From assembly GCA_001600415.1 (NCBI GenBank), contig BCJX01000020.1, positions 466,945 through 530,944 of the forward strand: DNA of 64,000 nt, given 5' to 3'. This document shows, piece by piece, positions 1-10,716 of the stretch. The notes beneath the pieces were generated by a model. That model had not been told where the DNA came from. It searched no databases and saw nothing but the letters and a program-made list of their open reading frames with translations. Each line of letters opens with the position of its first letter. The first letter of the stretch is position 1. Both the position numbers and the translations under genes were made by a program. The stretch is from Pascua guehoae (Eukaryota; Basidiomycota; Tremellomycetes; Trichosporonales; Trichosporonaceae).

Positions 1-969
1 TCACTCCCATCGAGCCTTTGCGTATATTTCTGCCAGGGCCGCGAGACCCTGACCATCCTGGCCGTGGCAAAGACTGGAATCTGTCGATTCTGGCCACGGC
101 ACTTCTCGCCATCAGCATAACTGCAGTAAGTTCGCCAGGTCAGCGAACCCGCAACTATAAGCTGATCAACGTCCTAGGGTTTGACAGAGCCGAAGATCCA
201 GTACGCAATATACGCGTTTGGTTGGGATACGGCCTCAGTAGGGCCATTCCTCTCGTTCAATGCTGCTTGTCGCTTCGTCGTTCTCATCGTTCTTGTGCCA
301 GGTAAGCTGTACCATCTAATGCTTTGATGTGGCGAGGACAAACCGCTAATCACTCCAGTCGTTACACACTACCTCAAGCCGTATTACGTCAAACACGAGA
401 TTGCGTCAGAAATCAATAGAGCTCGTCAACATGTCGCGGACGAAGGGGCGGCGACCGAGGTGTCGCCTCTTCTTCCGCCGCGGAGTTTCTCGGGAGACAC
501 GATCACCCGTGACAGCGTCCCATCCAGTCTTTCGGGTGAAGAGACCGACACATTAGCAGGAAACGGCGCAAAGAGCACCATCGCTTTCGACCACGCCCTT
601 TTGGTCTGCACACTCATCATGGAAGTCGTTGGCTACGCCGCAATCAGTGCCAATGTCAAAGCCAGCCAAACGCTCTTTGTTGTTGTGCACGCAGCGCTCG
701 CGCTGGCATCCCCCGCGCCATCGTGCGCCAATTCATTGGCACTCGAGTTGGGTCCAAAGGATATGGCCTCCGGACGACTGTTTGGAGCGATCGGCATTCT
801 CGATGCTCTTAGCGGGGCTCTCCTCTCCCCGGTGATCTTCAACACTCTCTTTTCGGCTACTGTCGGCATATACCCCCCGGCCATCTTCATACTCGCCACA
901 ATCTGCTTCATGATTGCGTTCTTGGCGGTGGCTTTTGTGCGCCTGCCCACATCTGCGGGCCCACGCTGA
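1..969 (+). CDS. MFS transporter, C-terminal part (5' end outside window)
   Basis: Membrane transporter of the major facilitator superfamily; substrate unknown. I read three exons in frame: 1-125 (frame from base 3), 178-301 and 359-969, with introns 126-177 (gtaag...cctag) and 302-358 (gtaagc...ctccag). Spliced, this gives about 285 residues ending at TGA 967-969. The exons join phase 0 and phase 1 without stops. Hydrophobic segments occur at LSILATALLAISITA, FVVLIVLVPVVTHYL, LVCTLIMEVVGYAAI, LFVVVHAALALA, LFGAIGILDALSGAL and FILATICFMIAFLAV, i.e. about six membrane spans, with a hydrophilic loop (PLLPPRSFSGD onward) between the second and third. This matches the second half of a 12-span MFS protein, where a long central loop is usual. 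It is the only convincing host gene in the window. The family call rests on topology and on general resemblance to fungal MFS proteins. Splicing is inferred. Confidence 0.8.
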
Positions 970-1143
970 AGAAGCCGTGACTTCACGCCAATGTATCTCC
1001 ATTGCCATCATTTAGTATATCATGCCAGCGCGATCCGGCAACTGCATCATCGCCAGCTTCACTCATTCATGAACAATTCCCTAGCGCCTTGTACCCTCCA
1101 TAATCCGACGACGGGTCGCACAATGTACCGTCTGTCTAGGTGG

Positions 1144-1597
1144 GCTCCTGTCAAGACCCGTCGCGTCGGCGAGGGGTCACGTGATCTGGGTATGTGTGGC
1201 TGAGGTAGCGTCGGCTGTCCTCGCAAGTCGCCCACGGCGTCCATCTCGTAGTACTGGTAACGTCGTTACCATGACAGAGGAATACTACTTCGTTACCATA
1301 CCCTTGTACGCAACGAAGTCCTTATATATGTAGGGCCACGTTGCGGCCCTCGGCGTTGTTCAGATTGCTCTCCGGGCCGTCGGCCTTTCCCTTAGCCGGG
1401 CCTGTGTCTCGGATGAGATGGAGGGCAGACTGGGCCGGTGGTGCCGCCACCGGTCTGGCTCATCGGTCGAGCGGTGTGGGTTATTAGGTAATGGGGTCCC
1501 TTGTGGGTCCCATGTGGCTTCGGGTCACGTGGGAGGGTTTCCACGTGGCTCTCTGGTCATGTGGTTGTCCTGGCACGGGCCGCGTCATGACAGCTCC
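1144..1597 (-). repeat. solo LTR, family C, with 5-bp target duplication
   Basis: The LTR proper is 1149-1592 (444 bp). It starts TGTCA and ends TGACA, and is flanked on both sides by gctcc (1144-1148 and 1593-1597), a perfect 5-bp target site duplication. It is highly similar over its full length to 26240-26684, the 3' LTR of element C. On the minus strand it contains TATATAAGG, a good TATA box, which agrees with the minus orientation of element C. The absence of internal sequence and the intact duplication show a solo LTR formed by LTR-LTR recombination. It lies about 180 bp downstream of the MFS gene. The following 270 bp (1598-1868) show no feature I can name. Confidence 0.9.
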
Positions 1598-1868
1598 GTC
1601 CACACCACCAAAAACCTCGTTGCCACAATCCCAACCAGCGAGCTCGACTTCACTTTCTCAACAACTATGCATGCTTGAAAGCTGAAATGTGGCATTTTTG
1701 ATAGCTACATGCACAGGCTATCAGAAGATCAAGTTACTTCCCCATACACATCAATTGTGTTATGACTATGACTAGTCATACCCACCAAGTACATACATTA
1801 TTCAATACACCTTGTAGTACAATTAGCAATGACCTCAAGTCATTGCCCAGGGCGCTTCATCAAAGAGT

Positions 1869-2256
1869 TGTCACGAACTGTATCATGGAACACACCTCCA
1901 TCCCTACTGAATCCCTTTCAGACTTAGTGAATCCCCTTCGGTTCGTGACGTCACTCATGCCTGAGTCAACCTCAGGGCGACGCCCCGACACAAGTACCCA
2001 CGGCAATCCCTGGACATCCCCAGAGAATTGTTCTTTTTGTTTCTTTTCCCTTCTAGTACCTCTACTAGTCACTCTGCACCCTTGCCACCCTCAATCCACC
2101 TCCTACGAACCCCTAGGACCCTCTGAGTGCGACAAGAGGCCTACATGACTCGTCAGCATCGCTTCGCACTCTCTGTGGAGCAAACTCTGTACCGAACTTC
2201 TTTTGGTATCCCCGAACCTCACTTCGGTCTACTCGCAGCTGAATCAGGTCATAACA
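1869..2256 (+). repeat. 5' LTR of element E
   Basis: 388-bp LTR running from TGTCACGAACTG to GTCATAACA. A near-identical copy, 55720-56106, has a perfect target duplication, which fixes the ends independently. A gag-like reading frame begins about 50 bp downstream, so this copy is the 5' LTR of a truncated element rather than a solo LTR. Confidence 0.8.
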
Positions 2257-2306
2257 GCCAGAACAATTCTCTCACAAGTCGCTACAAGTCGTAATCCTTG
2301 CAATCC

Positions 2307-2870
2307 ATGTCGCGCGCCCCGTCCAACAACGCCGCCAAGCTCAATCACATCCTCCAGCACCTGGAGAACTTGGCAGATAACGTTAATTGCCTTGACAAGC
2401 GCATCCGACCTCTGGAATCGTTACCAGATGAAGTTTCGCGACTCCGAAACCACGTTCGGAGCGTCTGGACTCAAGTCCAGCTGCGCGCCACCTCCGCGCC
2501 CCCGCCCCGGGATACGTCACTTCTGGACCTTGAGGATCCACCGATCCACCCTTCAGCACCCCCATAGACCTTACGACTGTCCCGGAGATGGAGGACAACC
2601 TGCTCCCCTTTATGGTGAGCGATACACAAGACGGCAATGATGAGGAATCGGATGAATCATCGGAGTTGGAGATAGGCTCCTTCGAAGAGTGAGAATTTGG
2701 TGCAGTCCGACCGAAAGGTAGAACGGACGTACCGTTGTCACCTTCGCGACCACTGAGAGCCCCTTCTCTCCGACCCCTGCGGCCCGAAATCATTCCGGTC
2801 GCAACTGACCCTCATCTCCATCAACATACTCTGGCCCTTGGCTGTGGCCCACGCTGCATCAAGGAGCTGG
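2307..2870 (+). pseudogene. Gag N-terminus of element E (truncated)
   Basis: An ATG at 2307, about 50 bp after the LTR, opens a frame to the stop at 2565-2567. The product begins MSRAPSNNAAKLNHILQ and is rich in heptad-spaced Leu/Ile/Val (a coiled coil), then becomes Pro-rich. Position and character fit the N-terminal part of a Ty3/gypsy Gag; no capsid or zinc knuckle remains. A second acidic frame (EESDESSELEIGSFEE) follows at about 2613-2690 in another phase, suggesting a frameshift in a once longer Gag. The sequence stops abruptly at 2871, where a minus-strand family-A LTR begins, so the element was cut by that insertion. The Gag call is inference from position and coiled-coil content. Confidence 0.45.
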
Positions 2871-4054
2871 TGTGGCAGTTTTTCCCTACTGACGAGACTG
2901 GGCTGTTGCTCTGAGAGGTACTCGGCCTCCTACCTGCTGTCCTGCCTGGCTTACCTACTAGTCCCCACAGGGCCCCAACACTGACTATGTCGGGCCCCTT
3001 TACCTTTCGTGTCGATATCATGGGTTCAAGCCCCACAGGCGGTTTTCGCTGGCCATCCTTGGGCCCCTTTTTGCATCCCAATACAGATCGACGGCGGGCC
3101 CCATGCGCAGCGCTGGAGGCTGCGTGCCTGCCTCTGTTGCCTTTCTGCGTCAAGTACAGTCGGACCCCTCGTCCCTCGCCGCTAACCGATAGCGGGCTCC
3201 ATGCACTGTACTCGCCGACTAGAGTCAGGCTCCATGCCCCTCGCTGTTGACCAACAACGGGCTCCACACGCGGCAGTCGCCAACTCACGTCGGACCCCTC
3301 GTCCCTCGCCGCTAACCGATAGCGGGCTCCGTGCACTGTACTTGCTGACTAGAGTCAGGCTCCATGATCCTCGCCGATGATCAATAGCGGGCTCCGTGTG
3401 CTGTACTCGCCGACTAGAGTCGGGCTCCATGATCCTCGCCGCTAACCGATAGCGGGCTCCGTGCACTGTACTCGCCGACTAGAGTCGGGCTCCATGATCC
3501 TCGCCGTTGACCCACAACGGGCTCCATACGCGGCGGTCGCCGACTCACGTCGGACCCCTNNNNNNNNNNNNNNNNNNNNNNNNNNNNNNNNNNNNNNNNN
3601 NNNNNNNNNNNNNNNNNNNNNNNNNNNNNTCGGACCCCTCGTCCCTCGCCGCTAACCGATAGCGGGCTCCATGCGCTGTACTCGCCGACTAGAGTCAGGC
3701 TCCATGATCCTCGCCGCTGATCGATAGTGGGCTCCGTGCGCTGTACTCGCTGACTCACGTCGGACCCCTCGCCCCTCGCCGCTAACCGATAGCAGGCTCC
3801 GTTAGCTGTACTTGCTGACTAGAGTCGGGCTCCATGATCCTCGCCGCTGATCAATAGCGGGCTCCGTGCACTGTACTTGCCGACTAGAGTTGGGCTCCAT
3901 GATCCTCACCACTAACCGATAACAGGCTCCAAGGGAATGATGCATGAATGACATGAAACTCCGATGTCGCTTCTAGTTATTGCTATGGACAGCCTAGTGA
4001 ACCTGAACTTCGATGCTAGGAGATTAGCAGAGAGGGCGAGAAATTACCACCACA
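2871..4054 (-). repeat. LTR of a second family-A copy (A'), minus strand
   Basis: Reverse complement of the family-A LTR: begins TGTGGCAGTTTTTCC and ends ATTACCACCACA, the mirror images of the LTR ends at 5191-5799 and 21093-22385. The interior is a minisatellite of units carrying GGGCTCC next to short palindromes (the hairpin array described in the findings). A 70-base assembly gap lies at 3560-3629 inside the array, so the true length is uncertain. It is the 3' LTR of a minus-strand copy whose internal sequence continues at 4055-4639. Confidence 0.85.
3560..3629. other. assembly gap in LTR minisatellite
   Basis: 70 N bases flanked on both sides by the same repeat unit (cggacccct...). The gap is most simply a collapsed tandem array. 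Confidence 0.95.
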
Positions 4055-4639
4055 GTTCACAAGCGCCCCGGTGGGTCGGCCCTCTGACCCTGGCCATCTC
4101 TTTTGCCTCTTAATGCTCTCCTTTATGAGGGATCGAGCATCCCAGGGCCTAGTAAGGCCTTACACTTACTTGGCACGTCGTTACTGCAGCATCCAGTCCT
4201 CGCCCCCTTTCTTTCTCAACCAGCCCCTCCTCAGATCAAGTTCACTCTTCACTCCCCACAGTCAAAACTTAACTGCTTAAACAGTAACTAGCCCACCCTT
4301 TACCCTCAGAACCCACATAAGGCCGTCTCTTCAGGCTAAGTAGCCTGGTGATTATGCACCCCCTCCTCCAGGATCCATACAGCAAGCCGACTCTTTTCAA
4401 ACCACTTCGCCCCTTTGATGACCACGCTAGATGAATCAGCCCCTTATCCAGGCCATGCCGCTCCCGATGTCTGTGCTAGACTAGTTAACCCTTGTCCAGG
4501 CCGTTTCCCAGTGCCCATGCTAGACTGGACCATCCATGCTAGAGTGAATCTGCTCCCGGTGTCCCTGCTAGATTAGAACATCCACGCTTAGGCCAACCTG
4601 CTCCCGGTGTCCGTGTTAAGTCGGACCATCCACACTAGA
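4055..4639 (-). repeat. 3' internal fragment of A' (family A), minus strand
   Basis: This stretch matches the reverse complement of about 20560-21092, the sequence just upstream of the 3' LTR of the full-length A element, including degenerate units of its 48-bp minisatellite (4440-4639). It holds no gene. It ends at 4640 where LTR B begins, so element B inserted into A' and separated it from the rest of its internal region. Confidence 0.8.
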
Positions 4640-5190
4640 TGTCACGAGCCGAACGGTGGAGGCTTGGGAACCTAACACAAACCCACCACCGTGACTCCGT
4701 CTCAACCTGGAAGACGGCATCGGACTCACGGAGTTGACGACCTAAAGGAAGGCATCGGGGCCAGGGGATTGCTGCGACACGCACGCGGAGGGGACGCGGA
4801 GAGACGGAAGGATGGAGCAGAGACGGAGGTGGCGCCGCGGAGGTGTCGGAGAGGGCAAATGCCGAGGCAACTGGTTGTCGAGACTAGACTTGTAGTTGCA
4901 TGGCTTGGAGATACAAACTACGGATGGCGCTGAACTAAGTACCCTAGCGAGCGTACGAGCAGGAGCTGCACGGGGGATACGGATTTAGGCCTAGTCTACA
5001 AGCGTGGCACCCTGGGTCGGCGATAGAGCCTCTAGTAGTAGCGCCGACATGCACGGGCGACAGTACGGCGTGTGTGCCTCACGAGGCATCATGAAGCGTG
5101 TACTGTGTGCTGTCAAGACAACGTGCATGATTTCTTGTCGCTTGTTGTCTCGAGTGGCAAACCAAACTGTGCAGGTGGAGGTCGTGACGT
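4640..5190 (-). repeat. LTR B of element B, left part (split by element A)
   Basis: Starts TGTCACGAG. Its other part, 22386-22455, ends TCGTGACA, giving 8-bp perfect terminal inverted repeats (TGTCACGA/TCGTGACA). The two parts are contiguous in the related LTR at 58631-59249 (reverse orientation), which shows the unbroken site. Full length without the insert is about 617 bp. It is the 3' LTR of minus-strand element B; the run of C following 22455 is the polypurine tract in that orientation. Confidence 0.85.
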
Positions 5191-5799
5191 TGTGGTGGTA
5201 ATTTCTCGCCCTCTCTGCTTATCTCCTAGCGTCGAAGTTTAGGTTCACTAGGCTATCCATAGTAATAACTAGAAGCGACATCGGAGTTCATGTCGTTCAT
5301 GCATCATTCCCTTGGAGCACAACTCTAGTCGGCGAGTACAGCGCACGGAGCCCGCTAGTGGCTAGCGGCAAGAGACGAGGGGTCCTACGTGAGTCGGCAA
5401 CCGCCACGTATGGAGCCCGTTGTTGGTCAACGGTGAGGAGCAAGGAGCCCGACTCTGGTCGGCTAGTATGACGCATGGAGCCCGCTGTCGGCTAGCGGCT
5501 AGGGGCGAGGGGCCTGACTTACTCGACGCCGAAGTGCAACAGAGACAGGCACGCAGCCTCTAGCGCTGCCCACGGGGCCCGCCGTCGATCTGTATCGGGG
5601 TGCATAGGGGTCCGAGATCAGCCAGCGAAAGCCGCCTGTGGGGCCCGTCCCCTATCGGCGCTAAAGGTAAAGGGGCCCAACATAGCCAGTGTTGGGGCCC
5701 TGTGGAGATTAATAGGTAAGCCAGGTAAGACAGCGGGTAAGAGGCCGAGTACCTCCCAGAGCAACAGCCCAGTCCTGTCGGTAGGGAAAAACTGCCACA
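5191..5799 (+). repeat. 5' LTR of RE-A
   Basis: 609 bp, TGTGGTGG...CTGCCACA. The last ~285 bp differ from the 3' LTR at about six positions, all transitions and mostly at CpG sites. The central part carries fewer hairpin minisatellite units than the 3' LTR, so the arrays changed copy number independently after insertion. Confidence 0.9.
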
Positions 5800-5822
5800 A
5801 ATTTGGAGCCCATTATGGGGCG
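5800..5822 (+). promoter_or_regulatory. putative primer-binding site of RE-A
   Basis: Directly after the 5' LTR lies aatTTGGAGCCCATTATGGGG. The identical motif follows the LTR of element D at 41148-41168, although the two LTRs differ. Conservation at this exact place fits a minus-strand primer-binding site; the priming tRNA cannot be named by eye. The motif is itself a small palindrome (CCCA-TTA-TGGG) and shares TGGAGCCC with the LTR minisatellite units. Confidence 0.55.
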
Positions 5823-6092
5823 ACGCTCTGGGAAAGAAAGGTTCGTTTCAGGGGTAGAGGGGATGGAGATTGGGGTCTTGCTACCCTACCTTCCAAATTT
5901 CGTGGCAACTGTACTGGGATTGGAAATTGCGAGTCTTGTGGCCAATAGTCGACCCTGAGTCGGAGCCCACTGGTCATTGGTACAAGACTGGGGTCTGAGA
6001 AGGAGGTGAAGAAGGAGCGCCCGCTTCTTCCCTTTTCGACACACCACCACTATCCACCCAGTAAACTAACCAAGAACCAATCCGAGAACACT

Positions 6093-9000
6093 ATGTCATC
6101 CGACTCTATTAAGGACAACGCTGTTCGCGACGCGCCGACTTCTGCACCTCTGGAGAAGGACGCTCTGCCGCATTGGTTTATGGTTGCAACTGCCATCGGG
6201 CAGGATAAGGTAAGTGGTGAGAAGGGGAAAGAGAAGGAGAGGGGTGAGGATGAGAAAGAGAAAGGGGCTGAAGGTGAAGGTCGGCAGGGGTCCGACATGG
6301 GTCATGATGGGATGACCCGGAATGAATCCAAGCTGGGGATTTATCACGAAGAGGGAGGAAATAAAAACATCCCCCTAAAAACGGGTTTAGAGGAGCAGCC
6401 GCCCCTAAGCCGCGGTGCGCATGCTGCAGTACATGATACTGGCGCAACCGCAAAAGATGGGAAAAGGCTTGAGCCTCCTGTAGAAGACCGGTCCCACATA
6501 TATGTGGTGTCTTCCAGTGGCCCTCCCCACCCCAGCCAGAGGGCCGCTGTACAGTCAGACCAGGAGGGAGAGTGGTACTTGAGTGAAGGACCGTGACCTG
6601 CCGAACGCGGTGCAGCAGCCGCTCAGTGGGACCAGTACAGGGAACCAGAAGTATTGGCGGAGTCCAAGAGTAGTGGGTCTCGGAACCTCCGAAAAGACGG
6701 GTCACCATATGGGACCTGGGAAGAGAGACTCGCCACTGAGCGAAGGGAGAAGAAGGAGAAGGATGCTCTGGACCCATGGTGGGGGCCGCGGAGACTATAC
6801 TACGAGAGTCGCCTACCAACCAGGGGAGTTGACTTTGCGAAGATTGATGCCCTGGCAAAAGGGGATGGAGAATCGAGCAGCAGTGGTGAAGAGGACGTGA
6901 TAAAAAGGGGTCATAAGGGCAGCATGCCTAATCCTGGGGGTCACAAGGCGCAAATGTGGGATTGTGACGGAGCCACGCTATCTGACCACTTAAAGTGGTT
7001 CAATGACGCTGCTGAATATGCCTGCTTGAGTGATGGGGAGAAGTTTGATCAGTACCCAAAATACGTGGTGATTGATAAGAGAAACAAGTTCCAGGCCGTG
7101 GTGCGAGCAGCCAAGGTGTACACATGGGCACAACTGGAAAAGGAGCTGAAGGATCGTTATTACGACCCGACGAAGGCTCCGGCCACGGCTAAAGACTTGG
7201 AAGAAATGGCCACGCGAAAGGCTAGTAAGGAGGTACGGGATTATCTGGACATCATCAAATACACGGAGGAGTTTGCACTGGTGGCGGAGCAGTACAGTCG
7301 GAGCCCGGAGTATGCCGCTAAAGTGGTGGACCGGTGCTACTATTGTAGTTTCTCGGAGTCCGTGATGAGATCCCTTCTAATGGCTCATGAAAGCCAATGG
7401 AGGATGGAACATCAATGGAATGGGAAGAGTGTGCCCCGGTGGGAATGGATGGAAAAGGCACTGAGAGAGCATTACTCCCCTGAGAATGAGATTGCTCAGT
7501 TGCGTGCGGATAGTGAAGGGGTGAGACAGAACCGAAGGCTGATGGCCCAACGGGGAGAGGAGAGCCTCGCCCGCTACCGTGCCAAGGTGGAAGGAGAACG
7601 GTTTCTGCAGATTGGAGACGGGGGTAGAATCTTGTTGACTGACGGTGTGAACGGCTCTCGGCGGGGTGGAAAGGCCATAGGGGTAGATGAGCTGGTTAAG
7701 AGCATGACTAAATTGAAGATAGAGCATGCATCGGCCAGCAGGCCTAAACACAAAGAAGTAGAGCAACTTTATCATGCACGATGGTTGGAGCTCAATCGAG
7801 CTCTACCAGAGGCAGGCAAAGCTTGGCCGGAATCGCTCAAGGACAAGACAATGGATGCCCATCGGGCCCATGAGGCTAAAACGGCGGCTTGGGAGGCGTA
7901 TGCAAGAGGGGGACCTGGCAGTCAAGCTTATGTGGAAGCTTATACCATGGCTGCCATGGTGTCGCCGGAGGCAGCACGAGATTTAGTAGTGCCTGATGTT
8001 AGTAAGGCATATCCCTACTCTAAGAATCCGTTGCCAGGGCAGAGTTTCAGGCCGCCTCGGGCTCCGATGGCTAATCGACCCTGGGTCCCACGGGGCGTGC
8101 CCCCAATCATGCCGACACGTCTCGCTCCTCCGGTGGCGAGAGGTTTCGGAATGACAGTACGACCACCGTTTTTGAAGCCTGCTTTGAAGGCCGAGTCGAT
8201 GGAGTTGGAGGCACTCTCGGTGGAGGAGCCTGCTCTTGGTCCTCAAGTCGCTGGGGTTAACCCACGACAGTACATGTGTTTCTGGTGTAGCGAGTTGGAC
8301 CATTTCCTCATGGATTGTCCTTGGTTGAAGGCATCGATCAAGGTGGGGTATGTAAAGTATGGCCGAGCCATGTGGGGACAATGAAGTAATCCGATAGTGT
8401 GGGCTCATGATGGGACCTTAGTGAAGTGGCATCCCGTTCATGGGTCGCGAAAGGCAACTGTAGATGAACAGGTAGAGAAGGCTCGACGGGCTGCTGTAGC
8501 CGAGGCTGCGAACGCTGAGTATTATCAAGACGTGCATGCTCAAGGATGGGATGACACAGATGATGAAGATTACCAAGGGGCTGAAGGCCGAGGAGAACCC
8601 GCAGGTTGTTACCTGGATGAGGAATCGGACCCCGAAGGTGAGGATTGGATGGACGAGGACGAGTACTCTGAGTTTGAAGGAGCAGCAGTGCTGGTCGAGC
8701 TGGAAGGGGAGGTCGAGGACGTGGAAATAGGGTCTGCTAGGGCTTACCTTGAAGAGCTACTGTTGGATCTGGCCGAAGAAGCCAAGCCCAGTAGGGCAGA
8801 GCGCCAGCACGCGTTGCAGGCATTCCTGGTGGAAAGGATTAGGGCCAGTGAAGTCGAAATGGCAGCAGCGGAGAAGAGAGCGACTGGGATTAGCGGGAAT
8901 AGACTAAGCCCTTACGAACAGGGGTCTAAAAAGGTGACCTTTGTTGCTCCACCTCCGACTGTAAAAGCAGGAAATGGGGGTGGGGACCGGCGAGGCCCAG

Positions 9001-10676
9001 TCACACAGGGGGCGGACCCCAAGTTGGGTGGTCGTCAGATGTTAACGAGTGACGGGAGGCCGGGATTGGTTAGCCTCACAGTGCCAGGCAAAGCTGGTAC
9101 AAAAGTGACCCAGAGCCGTGGTGGCACGGAGGCACGTAAGGAAGCCAAGCCTCAGCCTCTTAATGTAAAGGAAACGAAGAAAGGGGATGAAAAGGTAGAC
9201 CATGGTCGGGGAAAGTACTCCACAGTCAACAACAGCTTGACTCAAGGAGTAGATCGAGAGAAGGTGTGTGAGCGTTTGCTCCAGTCGTCGGCTGGGCATG
9301 GGATGGTGTTGACTCTGGCGGAACTGGTGACTCTGTCTCCCTATTTTGCGCGCTTCCTGGCTCAATCTTTAAAAAGGACAGCGGAACAGACCGCCCATTG
9401 TGGGGAAAATGCCGAAGCAGCTGCGGTGGGACTCACGGGGTGTAGCCAAAGTCTAGAGTGGGACGAAGAGGAAGTAGAAGGAGAAGTACGATCATACTGG
9501 GAGCCGCCGCTGTTAGAGGTAGGGGAAGTGGAAGAAAAAGGAGAGTGAGAAAAAGGGACGTTCGTGCCTGCCGTCTACTCTAGCAAAGGAAGGATGGGGA
9601 TGAGTAGGTTGCCACTAGCAGTGCGGACTGCACTGTTGCCATGTAGGTTGAATGGGGTGGAATGTCGGGCGATGGTTGATGATGGATCCATGCTCAACCT
9701 CGTACCCCGAGGAGTGTTTGAGCAGCTCCGAGTCGGACTCTGCAGCGACATTCGCTTCCGTGTGTCGGGTATTCATGATACGGGTGGAGTCGGGCTGGCG
9801 GGCCACTTCACAGCCGAAGTAGAATTTGGTGGTTTGACTACACGTCATTTCTTTTGGGTAAACGACGCGATGAAGGAGGAGAAAATCTACTTGGGTATGC
9901 CATTCATCCTAGCGAATCGAGTAGAGTTCTTCTGGCATGGCCCCAACTGAATCATGCATCAACAGACTATGCAAGGGACCTCAGAGTATGCTATGTTCCC
10001 GAGCGAGGGACCTGAAATCACAAGGTACAGCAAATCACCCAGCTTGCAAGCGGAGCGGGGGCGATATGCGTCGGATTTAGCCAACTACGAGGCCGAGCTA
10101 GAGTACCTTGGGGCCGCTAGTTACGTCAGTGAGGCTGCCAGCTGTGACTACTCCGAAGAGGAAGAGGAGGAGTATGAAGTGGCAGGATTGGATGTTGTGG
10201 AGGTAGAATTTGAGGATGCACCGGAGGAAGGGGAAGAAACACCGCGACCGCGCCCGGAGCCCGGACGGGGGACAGAAAGTGATGAGGAAGAAGCATTATG
10301 GCGTGCGGCTGAAAAGCTCGGGGAAGAGCTCATGTCCCAAGCCTCCGCCCAGGTGTGGGATGGGCAGGATATTAATCGAGTCCAGCTAGAGGACATGACC
10401 AGCAGGGGATGTCAAGTATTGGAAATTGATATGGGGGCTGAGGAAGCCACCTATGAGGTAGCGGGAGCTTATAAGCCGGTAGCGAAGAAGCAACACCCCG
10501 TGGCTACCACTATGCCTGAGGAGGCAAAGCCCATTCTGAAAGAGCCCGAGGACATGTGGGCGGACCTGCCAGAAGTAAGCATTGACTACACTAGGCGGGA
10601 GGACATACCAGGGGGTGTTCGCCTCACTAAAGAGCGGCAGGAAGGCCTGTTTGACAGCGATTATGAGGGTTTTTGA
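6093..10676 (+). pseudogene. RE-A Gag-protease polyprotein (in-frame TGA codons)
   Basis: One reading phase from ATG 6093 (MSSDSIKDNAV) to TGA 10674-10676, about 1,527 codons, broken by TGA at 6594, 8382, 9546 and 9948. Each fits a former CGA (Arg). Parts in order: Glu/Lys-rich N-terminus (6093-6700); capsid-like region (about 6940-7850, homologous to the Gag of element D); a CCHC zinc knuckle, CFWCSELDHFLMDC (C-x2-C-x4-H-x4-C, about 8277-8318); an acidic spacer (8397-9548); an aspartic protease-like segment (9564-9950) with AMVDDGSMLNLVP, where DDGS replaces the usual D-S/T-G; then a very acidic tail (9954-10676). The frame ends on a slippery heptamer that leads into pol. Gag packages the element RNA in virus-like particles and the protease processes the polyprotein. 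Protease identity rests on position and one motif. Confidence 0.75.
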
Positions 10677-10716
10677 CTGAGGAGGAAAAGTGTATGATGG
10701 TCGTCGTCCTCCTCAG
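10667..10716 (+). promoter_or_regulatory. -1 ribosomal frameshift signal (GGGTTTT + hairpin)
   Basis: At the end of the Gag-protease frame the codons read gag ggt ttt tga. The heptamer GGGTTTT (10667-10673) is in the canonical X-XXY-YYZ phase and the stop follows at once. Slipping back one base opens the pol frame (ttt ttg act gag gag). A perfect 10-bp stem follows: CTGAGGAGGA (10677-10686) pairs with TCCTCCTCAG (10707-10716), with a 20-nt loop. The spacer is only 3 nt, shorter than usual, so some of the lower stem may have to open. A further 5-bp loop-downstream pairing (10701-10705 with 10745-10749) is possible but weak. The structure was read by eye, not computed. Confidence 0.7.
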
